64,000 bases of DNA. It comes from Paraescarpia echinospica (taxonomy: Eukaryota; Annelida; Polychaeta; Sabellida; Siboglinidae). Both the position numbers and the translations under genes were made by a program. The stretch is taken from NCBI GenBank assembly GCA_020002185.1, contig CM034531.1, positions 82,169,360-82,233,359 on the forward strand. Direction: 5' to 3'. This document shows, one piece after another, positions 11,832-22,440 of the stretch. The notes under the pieces were generated by a model. The model ran no database searches, was not told the origin of the DNA, and saw only the letters and a list, made by a program, of their open reading frames with translations. Position 1 is the stretch's first letter, and each line of letters begins with the position of its first letter.

Positions 11832-12648
11832 CAGGGGTAGAACTATCCACTAGGCCGCTAGTCCGTACACTAGTAAAGAGTGTACGTACCTGACTACCAA
11901 CTAGCCGGCTGTCTAATAAAAATCAGCATGTTGCGTGGGGTCACCATCCGTACCATTGACAAACTAATTCTTTACCTAATGAGGCAGCAGTGAAATGGTG
12001 AGAGTTATGGCTATTGAGTGCAACTGGTGGCCATTTTCAAATGCCATTTTTTCGAATACGGTTTACATCTACATTGCTTGATTAGTCTACGTTTATGCAC
12101 CATGTATTGTTACTTGACTGGGGTTGTGAAACCAGCAGTACAGCACAAGCTGGAAAAGCGTCACTGGGACACGCAGTATGACCAGCAGAAACAACAGCTT
12201 GAAGGTTTGGGAGTGCGACCACACTTGGCTGTCTTATGACGAGGACAAGGGTTTGATGTTCTGCAGTGTGCAGGACACACAACATGACTGGTGTTTGTGG
12301 CAAGAATACTTTCTTGACTGGCACGGACAAATTTCGAGCAGACTCCCTACGTGCAATCGAGCTGTGGAGTGCTGGTGGTGCACTGAGGCCAGACACTCAG
12401 CCACTTGGGCCCAGGCCAGACTAACTAGTAACAGTAGTGCCCCCACACTGAGTGACACTGATTGACTGGCAGGCAGTGTTAGCACCAGGCCTGGATGACA
12501 TTTTTTTGTGGTTGAAATAAAATTGTTGCGATTTAAATTTGTGTTGTTTTGATATTTGCAGGACTAGTAAACCTTTTGGCGGACTAGTAAACTTTTGTCT
12601 TTATTAGTCCTGCTGTCTAGTAAAATAAATGCTGAAGTTCTACCCCTG
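11832..12648. mobile_element. hAT-like element with CAGGGGTAGAAC tips and a TTF zinc-finger remnant
   Basis: It is 817 bp with perfect 12-bp inverted tips CAGGGGTAGAAC / GTTCTACCCCTG, the CAGGGG type usual for hAT elements. Both sides carry the direct repeat ACAGT (11827-11831 and 12649-12653). That repeat overlaps the left tip of the neighbouring element, so this one inserted into the very end of the other. Subterminal words CTAGTCC and GACTAGTAAAC mirror one another. Inside lies a piece of a TTF-type zinc-finger domain (separate entry). Confidence 0.7.
12118..12465 (+). pseudogene. TTF-type zinc-finger fragment of a hAT transposase
   Basis: The plus strand reads KRHWDTQYDQQ, then WLSYDEDKGLMFCSV, where the pattern W-L-x-Y-D-x-G-x-MFC is the start of the TTF-type zinc finger found at the N-terminus of hAT transposases and hAT-derived host proteins. 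After MFCSV the frame changes. The following block that should carry the next cysteine and the GTDKFR-type helix lies in another frame (about 12275-12345). No catalytic domain follows, so only the DNA-binding exon has been kept. Confidence 0.55.
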
Positions 12649-13778
12649 ACAGTGTTCGAAATTAAGGCCTCTGAATCGGTGGCCATCGATTAAAAATCTC
12701 TCCCGCCAATTCAAATCACCAAAATGTTCAAGTTATTGGCCCGACACCGCCGATTCACAAACACCGCCGGTTTATCTCGGCGGACACGCTAGGCTGAATC
12801 CGATGCATAGTTCATTAGAATTCTTAGACCCGACTCAGCAATAGGAGACGGTAAACACAACTTTGGTAATAATTCATCAATAGTCCACCAAACTGAACTC
12901 TCATCACGTGAATGGTTGCATTCAATAGCAAAGCCAACGAATGCCAAGTCTAAACATTGGTGGCATCACCACCGGCAGTGCAGTTTTCCAAGAGTCAGAC
13001 TGGATGCCATTTTTCATAGTTTTGCTGAGTCCTTTCGACATAATTTTACGGTGTTTGGAAGTTGTCTCAGTTGTAGGTCAGAGTTAGGCACGCTTTTTGT
13101 TCTTTACCTACAAATAAATATGGCCCAAATCCAAATTTGATTGGTGACAAAACTGCATTTCGTAACGTGACCAACATCGGCAAGGTGAAGACCACATAGT
13201 TTGGTGGTGTCACCTAGCGAATAAACTGGGAAACACCTAAAAAGAAGTGGCAAATGCATGTATATACACAGATAAATAGAAGTACTAGCTTTGGGCAGAG
13301 TTTCAACAATGAGGACATACAAATACATTTGGAACAATATTTATTATTATTATTATAGGTTACCGGTAGTTTGGTAATTAAAAATATTATTTTATAATTG
13401 CCTTTATTATTATAGTGTGCTTACATACATGATTAAAAAAATTTCAAGGCAAAATTTTAATTATTAATTTATGCATATATATATATGCAATGCAAAGTTA
13501 TATTATGTTAATGTAACTTAGCTCTATTATGTTAGTGTACATATATACAGTTGTAGTTAATGTTAAAATTATTACTGTTTAATATCTTACGTACGTACAT
13601 GTACAATTCAAATGATAGATATCATGTGTGATTAAAGAATGTGGAAAAATGGAAAGGTGTCAATGTGGTTTGTAAATTAGTCGGGCCAGTTCAAATTCAG
13701 AAGGTCAGTTCAAAATTGATCTGGGCCATTTCAAAAAAAATCTGGGCCAGTTCATTTTTTTGCTAATTTCCGACACTG

Positions 13779-14629
13779 ATGTCGTAGCAGTGCACAGTTT
13801 GTGGTTCAATATCAGTGTACTTACATATAGTATATTTTGTTATGTGTATACATATATTTACGCATTTTAAAGCTAGGGCAAGCATTTGTAGAACAAAACA
13901 CAATATGCATTTTTACATAACTTTAATTTGTGTCAATCTGCATAATAATCAATATACAGAGAATATTACACAATGGCAGTCTGCACCTGTTGGCAGCTCC
14001 AGCATTTGTTTCTCACACCCCATTCACACTTTCAATGTCCCACAGTGCAGCTATAAATAGGTGACACAGTTAGTCTTGGAGAACTGCTTGACTGACAGTG
14101 ACACTTGACAGTACAGTCAGCCCTGGTGGCACATGACACTGTGTACAATCTGCCAGTGTCCTTGACCCTATGCAGTCTGTATGGGACAGGGGACACAAGT
14201 GCTGTGTTGGTTGTACAGGGGTGAGGTGACTGTTCTCACTGCATCCACTTCCCTACCAACAGTCCCTTTCTTCCACCTTTCAAAAGTTTCATCTTCATCT
14301 CCCATTTATCTCATAAAATGGTAAGTAATCTTGTTAAAGACTATGTGAAATTAAATGTTAAATGTCTTTTAAACTTTGTATACATAAATTTAATCCTGTT
14401 GTCAAGTAATGTGCCAAATATGAATTCTGTTTATTGCAAACTCATGTCACCAAGCTCGCTCAAATGTGGTCATTTGCGTATCACCACAGGCAGGGCTGCT
14501 GAGCGCACCCTGCACTCTAGCTCGGTGAGTGATGGTGCAGCCTGTTGTTTCAGACCATACATGAAATTGCGGAATTTAATATCATCGTCAAGATAATATT
14601 CTTATCTACAAGTTTGTCACAGGATGTAC
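13779..14629. other. Unassigned intronic sequence
   Basis: No protein block is recognised. A canonical donor-like GTAAGT follows an ATG at 14318-14320, and a 35-bp segment with AG/GT borders lies at 14490-14524. Both are on the strand opposite PCCA and I do not trust them as exons. Confidence 0.35.
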
Positions 14630-15287
14630 TCAGGATTTGTTTTTAGTTATTTAACAAGATTGCCACCCAGAGAATTAACTCTAGGTGGCAGGTGGACAAG
14701 GAAGCCCTTTGGCTTATCGAGAGTCCAACCCTTTTATATATGTGTATCCCGCCCTTCTGAGGTATGTGTCAATTATATTTTTAAACATATTCACGCTACT
14801 AGCACCCACACAATCAGCAGATAGTCTGTTCCATTCATTTAGTCCTTTGTGAAAATGAGAACTTTCTTATATCTAATCTACACTGCTCCTTTGCTAATGT
14901 AACTTCATGTCCTCTAGTCCCATCTTTCTTAACTGAGAAAATAATATTTCTATCAATATTTTCATAACCATTCATTATTTTAAACACTACTATCTGATCT
15001 CCTCTCAATCTTCTGGTCTCTAGTGTTGTTAAACCACATTCTTTTAGGCGAATTTCATAACTAAGATCCCTCAGTTTTGGTATCATTTTAGTCGCTCTCC
15101 TCTGTACTCTTTCTAGCATATCTATTCCTTCTTGCGGTATGGCCTCCACGCTTGTATACAATATTCTAAATGAGGCCTAACTACTGTTTTGTACACCGGT
15201 ATTATTAGTTCATTTTCCTTATATGCTATATTTCGCCTAATTAATCCAAGGATTTGATTTCCCTTTGAAGCTGTAATTCCGCACTGC
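14630..15287 (-). pseudogene. LINE (CR1/L2-group) reverse transcriptase C-terminus
   Basis: The minus strand reads GNQILGLIRRNIAYK, then VYKTVVRPHLEYCIQAWRPY, DMLERVQRRATKMIPKLRDL, LKECGLTTLETRRLRGDQI and FKIMNGYENID, then a tail with FSFSQRT and an MFKN-x-IDTYL block. This is the thumb and C-terminal connection of a CR1-group element in a family that uses R-x-RGD. One frame change falls near 15150. It is 5'-truncated at about 15287, where Gypsy RNase H begins on the other strand. Confidence 0.82.
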
Positions 15288-15299
15288 CTGATGGAGAGG

Positions 15300-16890
15300 A
15301 GCAATCAATTCAGTTTGCATCTCGCTCGTTGACGAGCAGAACAGAAGTACTCACAGATTGAGAGGGAAGGACTAGGAATCATATTTGGTGTGAAGCGATT
15401 CTATCCTTTTCTGTTTGGCAGGAAGTTCACTCTTGTCACTGATAACAAACCACTAGCGGCGATCATCAGTCCTAGAAAGGACATACCAGCAGTAGCAGCA
15501 GAACGCATCCAGCGTTGGGCAATGTATTTGTCTGGTTTCAGGTATGAGGTGCGCTACCGGAGCAGTGTGCAGAATGCCAATGCGGACTGGCTCTCACGGC
15601 TACCCACACAAAACGAGGATCCAGGTACATCTACAGATGAAGATGTGGTTCTCGTTCTTGGTGTTGGGGTGTTACCTGTCACTAACGAACAGATCTCTCG
15701 ATGGTGATGTGCTGTTGTGGGGAATGAGGGTGATCATTCCAAAACAGTTTCGAGCAGAAATTCTAGATGAGCTACACACAGGACATATCGGAGTAGTGAA
15801 AATGAAGGGTGTCGCACGTTCATATGTCTGGTGGCCAGGCATGGATGCATACATTGAAGCATGTACTAAGGCTTGTGAGTCATGCCAATTGGTGCAGAGG
15901 AATCCAACCAGTGCTCCATTACATCCATGGATACCTGCATCGTGACCAGGGGAACGCATACACATTGATTATGCTGGTCCTGTGGAGGGGAAAATGCTCC
16001 TCGTTGTAGTTGACTCGTTCTCGAAGTGGCCGAAGTTGTCATTGTCAACAGCACAACCAGTGAAGCGACAGTGAAGGCACTGAGAACCATGTTCAGTAGA
16101 GTCGGAGTCCCCCAGACTTTGGTCTCAGATAATGCTCCACAGTTTAAATCTCAGGAGTTCAAAGACTTCCTGGATAGGTTGGGGGTGTTGCATAAACCTA
16201 CCCCACTATATCACCCGAGTTCGAACGGGCAAGCTGAACGATCTGTTCAAACGGTAAAGAAGGCTATGAAAGCTATGGCATCGTCAGGGGACGCACTCCA
16301 GGTTAGATTGGATAAATTCCTCCTGGCATATCGAAATGCTCCGCATGCTTTCACAGGAGAAACTCCAGCAGTACGTTTCATGGGTAGACAGTTGCGTACA
16401 TGACTTGACAGGGTGAAACCAGATAACCGACGAGAAAACACGGTTAGAGAAACAAATGCAAAGTGGTTCTCAAAATCTGAGATCATTCAGGGAAGGAGAC
16501 ATGGTTTGGGTTCGAGATTACCACGGGAAAGAAAAGTGGGTGCCAGGAACTATAAGTGCAAGGTGTGGTCCGTTGACATATGGAGTCATTGTTTCTAAGG
16601 GATTGTGGAAACGCAACATTGATCAGTTAAGTTCAAGGGTAAACTCGACTAACATGCCTCTGACAGAGTTACCACTGACTGCAGTGACTGATCATCATGA
16701 CTACTTAGTGGGCTCTATGCCATCACTGAATCAGAGGAACGACAACGAGTTGACGTATGACGCCCCCCAACAGCAAGCAGCTCATGATAGGACTCGGGCA
16801 GAATTGGTGCCACCTACTCAGGTCGAGAATGAAACACACCTGAGAAGGTCTTCTCGTGTGAGAACGGCACCAGATAGAGTAGATCTGTAG
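15300..16890 (+). pseudogene. Gypsy RNase H and integrase, broken
   Basis: RNase H blocks (FGVKRFYPFLFGRKFTLVTD at 15390, then NADWLSRLP) are followed by the integrase zinc finger (LHTGHIGVVKMKG to CESCQLVQR, 15745-15900). The core starts IDYAGP at 15964, continues VSDNAPQFKS at 16122 and reaches the Glu in SSNGQAERSV at 16220. The C-terminal block DMVWVRDYHGKEKWVPGTIS and GP-Y/LWKRNIDQL type residues are typical of Mag-clade integrases. Breaks include a frame change near 15700, a stop at 15943, a frame change near 16020 and a stop at 16401. The last frame runs to 16890. Confidence 0.85.
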
Positions 16891-17160
16891 TGTAACAGAG
16901 ATACGTGAGCCACCGTGGTCTACGTTACATTAGATTAGCAAAAGTAGCGAGGTGAAATACTATTGTGACTCTACGTTAGATTAGTGTAGTTATAAGTAAC
17001 ATGGTTAAATGTTATTGTATTGCTGAATTACATTGGTAGTACATAACTATGTTACTAATACTACGTTTATCGGGTAGATCATTTTGCTGTAGGCATACTG
17101 AAGAAGTTATACTAGTGAGTAATACTAGTAGACTTTTTCATAATTAGTCCGGGAGGGAAA

Positions 17161-17332
17161 TGTTATATATGCATGTCTATGTGGTGGACTATGTGTATAG
17201 TGATGCGTAGGGATACACGTTGTAGTTGAGAACTATGTGAGTAGTGATATGCTGATATGCAAATAAAGTTCAGTTGAGTGCCAACCCTAAGAACCACGAG
17301 TATGTGTTACTGCAGTGTCTGAATATATAACA
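17161..17332 (+). repeat. 3' LTR of the truncated Gypsy, 172 bp
   Basis: It starts TGTTATATAT directly after a purine tract (CCGGGAGGGAAA) and ends ATATATAACA, a perfect 10-bp inverted pair bounded by TG and CA. With no 5' partner the boundary rests on these tips and the polypurine tract. Confidence 0.75.
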
Positions 17333-17584
17333 ATGGTGATATAAAAAATGGTCTGAAACACCAACCCGCTTAGATGCATGCCATGCTAAATCCTAGCGGT
17401 GCTACCTGCTGTAACATCACGACCGCTAGGTGTCACAACAAACTGTGCAGAAAATGTACCGAAAAGTGCGAACCTCACAAAGGAAAAAGTGATGGAGGGG
17501 GTTAAAAAATTAGATGAATATCACAACACTATTTTTTATAGTATATTTAATTTAGATAGGGAATGAAAAAGGTTAATTTCACTT

Positions 17585-17645
17585 AGTCTTTAACTCTAGC
17601 AGTGAGCTTAATGTCTCTTCAGGTTATACCTGAGGACCCTAGATA
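17585..17645. repeat. Diverged duplicate of the PCCA exon end and donor
   Basis: The minus-strand text TATAACCTGAAGAGACATTA, followed by agctcactgct, repeats TATGAACCTGGAGAGGCGGTA, followed by agttcactgct, from the exon/donor junction at 17661-17690. The donor GTAAGT has become TTAAGC. It looks like an old local tandem duplication of the exon border that lost its splice site. Confidence 0.55.
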
Positions 17646-17672
17646 GGTCAAAGCATGTAGCAGTGAACTTAC

Positions 17673-17747
17673 CGCCTCTCCAGGTTCATATTTGTCATTC
17701 CAATACATATCCTTGTGTAGGACCGATGTGGTGGCCACTCCACGCAC
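17673..17747 (-). CDS. PCCA: Propionyl-CoA carboxylase alpha, N-terminal exon
   Basis: 75 bp, 25 codons in phase 0, reading VRGVATTSVLHKDMY, then WNDKYEPGEA. Acceptor GTGTTTTAG above 17747 and canonical donor GTAAGT below 17673. Joined to the exon at 2121-2237 it gives KYEPGEA followed by [12 protein letters not shown]. In human PCCA the stretch just before FDKILVANRGE reads YDPNEKT, which aligns position by position with YEPGEAQ. This is the linker between the mitochondrial targeting peptide and the biotin carboxylase domain. The exon carrying the start codon and targeting peptide must lie at higher coordinates on the minus strand; I could not find a convincing one. Confidence 0.72.
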
Positions 17748-18337
17748 CTAAAACACGCATAGCACTGTAACAGGACATAACACATCCGTACAGGTGTGTA
17801 GTTGTTAACACACCAGACACTCTGCAACACACTGAGCACTGTTGTGTGATAACACAGATCAAATACTTAGACTAACACTGGTGTGTAGTTGTTGACAAAC
17901 CGTCCAGACTGCGTTACCAATTGTGTCATGTAAAGTGGACAATTATGACAATACATGGTGACTCTATGACCAGACAAGTTACCACAAATTTCAATGTGCA
18001 CAACATCAAATCAAACCAAATATGCCTGCCCCTGTACAGTAGATCAAACAAAATCAGAATTCTTCACCTGGCTCTATCGTAATTGTTTCAATAAGGCCAG
18101 CATTCAATAACATGTCATAGTGTCCCGTGAAAACATGTATCGTTAGACGAGTGGTTAAATCAAACGATTTATAAATAAACTGACTGTGTGGGATATTCAG
18201 AGTATTCTTTTATAGTAAGTAAACTGTTAATTTAATATATTAAGATTTTCTAAATGCAAGTTACACCATTCAGGTCTTATGTTTAGAATTGTTAATATAA
18301 TACAATAAGACTTGAATATTGACACTTGTGTAGAATC
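17748..18337. other. PCCA: Unassigned, probably upstream PCCA intron
   Basis: I find no further exon. Sequence of mixed composition with short CACA/TGTG stretches. Confidence 0.35.
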
Positions 18338-18712
18338 CGGACCCACCTCGATTTCGCCATTATAACTTGAGTTTTGCCTAACTTTGATATCTCAGTGCGT
18401 TAGTTCCATTATTCAACATTAATTATGCCAGGCATATTTACGTTTAAGAATATTGCGTGTTAGCGCATTTTTGAGGCATAAATAGCGTCCCGGTTTGCAT
18501 CAACATAAACTGATATCGCTTATTTTACGAGCGCGATGCAGTAACGCACGACCACAGCGGTGCAGTCTAGTACAAACCAGGTCACTATTTGGGCTTCAAA
18601 AGTGTGCCTGGGATTGATGTTGAATGATGGAAATAAGTTTGAATACTCTGATGTATCAAACTTCAAAGTTAGGCAAAACTCAAGTGTTAACAGCGAAATC
18701 GAGGTGGGTCCG
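18338..18712. mobile_element. Fold-back MITE-like element
   Basis: The arms are inverted copies: CGGACCCACCTCGATTTCG, then ACTTGAGTTTTGCCTAACTT on the left (18338-18395), with the inverse at 18660-18712. Weaker pairing continues inwards (TTCCATTATTCAACAT versus TTCCATCATTCAACAT) almost to the centre near 18525. Overlapping ORFs on both strands here (about 150 codons each) owe their length to this local composition and are not recognised. Confidence 0.6.
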
Positions 18713-19357
18713 CATAGTGCCCGAAAATTTACGAACGCACGCGCAAACAATAACAACGCATGTAAAGAAGGAACAACGATCGCGCGCATCCTTGTGAATG
18801 TGGTCCGCCCGGTCCGTCCACCCGGCCCGCCCATTCGCGGTCCGCCTTTTAGTGTGGCCCTTGACATTGAAGGCAACTCAAGGCCGTTTGAGCCAGGGGC
18901 CAAGAATGCACCTTCACTAAAAATCACATACAGACGCATTTCACAAATTGGCAAGCAAATTCGAACACATATAATGGACCTTAACAAAACAGCGTAACTT
19001 TACCTGGTGTTTGTGATTAAAAGAAGCATTTTTAACTCGTTTAACAGCGCCAGATACAAAAGAAGACCGCAAAAACCTCATCTTCGATCAAACTTCTCGA
19101 AGAATTCTACCGCGAGATTTCAAGTATTAATACATTTTACGAATCGCGTCTTACTACGCCGTATGAAATAGATCCTTGTGAAGATCATGATGTTCGAGTT
19201 CTCGTATTATACAATGCAAAAAGTCAATACATATGCATAAACATAATATGTTTCTATTAAGCATTTGAATTAAAGTTAACTTCTGGCTTTAATTGAAAAT
19301 CGTTGGTTAGTATTGCCGCCAACTCTCTGGCACTGCGTAAAACGTCCAACTTTAGAA

Positions 19358-19806
19358 GTAAGACCACATTTAAATTTTACATAGGCGGCCATTATAACGT
19401 TTCCTTCATTTCCTGCTAAATTTGACAAACAATTTTCTTGAAAATTTCACAGCATATTTAACCTCCATTGACACAAGTGCTATGGAAAACTCGTAAAATT
19501 CTCATACCTCAGTTTTCAGAAAAATCCACCCAAACCTGACACCCCTCAATTTCGCCCCAATCTGGTGACGGATTTTGAAATATTGGTGCGTTCTGCAAAA
19601 TAGCCACTGTGCGAATACGCGAGCGACTAGCGTATGTTTATTGCTACCTCGTGAAAGATCTAATGTAGTAGTACATTTAGTATTCACTGGACTGACATGT
19701 GCCATGCCAAAGTGCTCGAACAAAATTCACACATGCCACCAAAACGGTATTTTCAAGGGCACTCTTTCGGTCGGTAATGGCGGACGAATCCTTAATGTGG
19801 TCTTAC
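19358..19806. mobile_element. Short inverted-repeat element, tentative
   Basis: GTAAGACCACATT (19358-19370) faces its exact inverse AATGTGGTCTTAC (19794-19806). A second pairing, GGCGGCCATTA with TAATGGCGGA, follows just inside. 449 bp, no recognised protein and no clear target duplication. Confidence 0.4.
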
Positions 19807-19819
19807 CCCTTTATGCCTT

Positions 19820-21829
19820 ATGCCTAGTGTTATAGTTTCGACGGTGATGTTTATTTCCGAAAAAGATGTTCAAACTTTAACTTTAAGAATTTCACGCAAG
19901 ACTGTAAAGACTAAAGGCGTTATTAGCTAAACTGGTTAGATTGCATGCACGATCGAGTGGTGGCTTTATACATTACAATTGCAGGGTGACACTAACTTTA
20001 GAGTAGAAAAACTCTGAAAACTAGCAAGTTAAACATTTTAAAACAATAACATTAATGTATTAGCAAAAAGAATAGAGGAACAACTTCGCTATTTTCAATG
20101 AAGTCGCCATACAGCAGCGGCCTCCGGTGGCGAGCTAGGAGAAATATGTACGATGGCGCGATAACACTGCTTGTAGGCACTTCAAAGAATTCCGCAAACT
20201 GGGTCATTTCGCGTGCGTCGATTCGCTGTCTCGTTTGCCGGGCACCTGGTTATCGTTTTGTTTCAATTCGCGTTTTCGCGCTCTTTTCGGGACACTGACG
20301 TCATTCACTGCTGTGTCGTTGTCGGAGGTAGGTTAAACTTTGTCTACGTCGGTTAAATTTTGAAAATTGACTAAATTTAAGTTATATTACAGCTGTTTTG
20401 CGATCACCTCTGTGTTCAGTTGCATTTATTTATTATAATAGCCGAGGATAGCCAGAACTATTTTGTGATTAGCTTCATCTATTAGCTTTAGTTAGTCTGT
20501 GTTGAAAAAATTGGTGCTGCGTTCCGTGGCGAAATATGGTTTTGCGCCGTTCAAAAAATCGTCACATTTGTAAGTTCTGTGTCTTGCGCGCGTCACTGGA
20601 GCGCGATGCCAGATGCAGATCGTGACTTAATCTATTTCTTTGAATTAAAATCTCTACAAAACCAATACTATTTATATCATATTTAAATAATATCCTTGAC
20701 CTTGTCAATTCTGCAATACAGAATCTTATATTTAGGTTTGCTAGTTGTAGAATATATGGCCCATGCCAGCCCATACTACGGGCCAAGCATGGTAGTCTTA
20801 GCCTTAGGCTTAGGCTTAGCCTTAGGCCAGGGTTGGTTACTGCTTACTCTTGGACTTGGGTTTAGCATGGCTTATTCCATTATTTATGGTTATGCTTTTA
20901 TTTAGACTTACAAATAATATAAATTTCATTATGTAATAATTGTAATTAATTGTTGTTACCTATTAAATCAACAGTTTATTAGAAAAGTTGTTTTTGTGGT
21001 CAAATACGTAAATTATTTGACTTAATTTGTTTTAAAAAGTGTTTCAAGATAAACAGTCACTGCACAAAATTTTGTCAAACATGTAATGCAAACCATAAAT
21101 GCCTTGATCAGTTGTAGCATCATTTGTTTCATTGTGTGACAACACGCAATACATTAAACACCACAGTTTTATATCTCAAATATCACAATTATTATGAATT
21201 TATGTGTGACATAATGCATTATAATAGATTTCACACTGCTCTCTTGAGGCAGGGATGTGAAAAGTATTTCACAAGATTTGCATGCAGAATCAAAACGGTT
21301 ATCATAATATGATTCACAATTGCCTTTTTATTTCAGATATTGTTCGCAATTACATGCAGTGACACTGATCTTGCGCTGATCTGTGTTTCACTGTGAAGGT
21401 ACCGAGCCACAGAGTCGTCTGAATATGACACCCATCACCTGCCTACATACGTACACATTTAATCTGACTGATTATATATCTGATATCTAGATTGAACAGT
21501 GTCCATTCAACACGACATGAACATTACTTATAGACATCATGTTGAAGAACACAACATTATTTTACAAGATACTGAAATATGAATCTTGCTGCACAGATCT
21601 TGCAGTAATGCAGAAAGCAATCTTGCATTTGGCACATTTGGATTCAGTGACAATACTGTGAACAATTTATAAACATTAGTTCAAATTCATGTTCAAATGC
21701 AGAACATTACATTATGAAGCAGTATCAATTGATTACTGGTGTGTACAGAGCCTGCAACAGTCATCCAACCTGTCATGACACAGTCATAGACACAGTGAAC
21801 TAGGAGTATGACTTGCATTTTATTGTCAA
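19820..21829. other. Unassigned region with a CpG-richer stretch
   Basis: 20080-20340 is richer in CpG than its surroundings and contains a CRE-like TGACGTCA. On the minus strand an ATGGCG in good context starts at about 20107 but stops after 16 codons. It could be a promoter region, perhaps of PCCA, but I see no exon that joins. The rest is AT-rich with nothing recognised. Confidence 0.3.
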
Positions 21830-22440
21830 GTATTTATATGTTGAGTTTGTATGATATTTAGCCAATATTTACTTATTAATAAAGTTACTGTTAATGCTAT
21901 ATGACTGGTTAATGTATATTTATTATAATGTTTAATGTGGTTATAAACATTGCATAAATTATATAAGTCTTCATAATTATGGACATTCCAGCCTTTCATC
22001 GAAATGTAGCAGTCAGTTGTTAGCATGCTAATATTAGCCAATATTAACTTATTAATTAAGTTACTGTTAATGTGAAATGACTGGTTAATGTATATATTTA
22101 TTACCATAATTAATGTGGTTTACTGCATGCATAAATTATACAAATATTTTCATAATCATGGACAATATGGCTTTTTACTGAAATATTACCCAATATTGAC
22201 TAATTAAATTATTATTAATTGATTTGTTAATGACTACTTAGTACCATCATTAATGTGGTTATACACATTGCATAATATGTATAAATATCTTCATAATCAT
22301 GGGCATTATGGCCTTTAATTGGAACGTATCGGTCTGTTGAGTTTGCATGCTACATTACTAAAATTAACTAATTAATTGCATTAATTTGGTTAGAATTATT
22401 ACTAAAAATATTAAATATTGTAAATTTATTACTCTGGTCA
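21830..22440. repeat. AT-rich tandem repeat, about 4 copies of 150-176 bp
   Basis: The marker CCAATATTxACTxATTAA recurs at about 21861, 22037 and 22189, and a weaker version at about 22358. GTTATACACATTGCATAA and CTTCATAATCATGGxCATTAT words keep the same order in each copy. A degenerate satellite-like array. Confidence 0.8.

Larger units (their letters stand above)
11828..13778. mobile_element. hAT-like element with CAGTGTTCGAAATTA tips, split by a second element
   Basis: The main body runs from 12650 to 13778. Left tip CAGTGTTCGAAATTA and right tip TAATTTCCGACACTG are inverted copies of each other, and the first CAGT of the left tip is also present at 11828-11831. Subterminal words of the type GGGCCAGTTC recur at the right end, with partner GGCCCG words at the left. 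No transposase is readable. The right flank (ATGTCGTA) does not give a clean 8-bp match with the left flank, so the target duplication is unproven. Confidence 0.6.
15288..17332 (+). mobile_element. 5'-truncated Ty3/Gypsy (Mag-like) with 3' LTR
   Basis: Only the 3' half of the element remains: RNase H, integrase, 3' untranslated region, polypurine tract and one LTR. There is no gag, protease or reverse transcriptase and no 5' LTR. The left part ends at the LINE at 14630-15287. Confidence 0.85.
2238..17672 (-). other. PCCA: PCCA intron of about 15.4 kb, packed with transposons
   Basis: The interval between the two phase-0 PCCA exons. It contains a short 40-bp tandem repeat, three hAT-like elements, an RTE-like LINE, at least five other LINE pieces on both strands and a truncated Gypsy with a solo-sided LTR. 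I found no further PCCA codons inside. The assignment depends on both exons belonging to one transcript, which an RNA read spanning them would prove. Confidence 0.7.

Noticed and set aside
14318..14524. ATG followed by GTAAGT at 14321 and a 35-bp AG/GT segment, which together would read like a targeting peptide
   Set aside because: Strand opposite to PCCA, a first exon holding only the ATG, and no further exon; chance is more likely.
18520..18997. 145- and 155-codon ORFs on both strands
   Set aside because: They overlap a fold-back element and GC-rich flank; no recognised motif on either strand.
20098..20298. PCCA first exon in the CpG-richer region
   Set aside because: The minus-strand ATG at about 20107 stops after 16 codons with no phase-0 donor before it.
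20790..20850. Telomere-like TTAGGC repeats
   Set aside because: Only a few imperfect units of mixed TTAGGC/TTAGCC; too short for an interstitial telomere.
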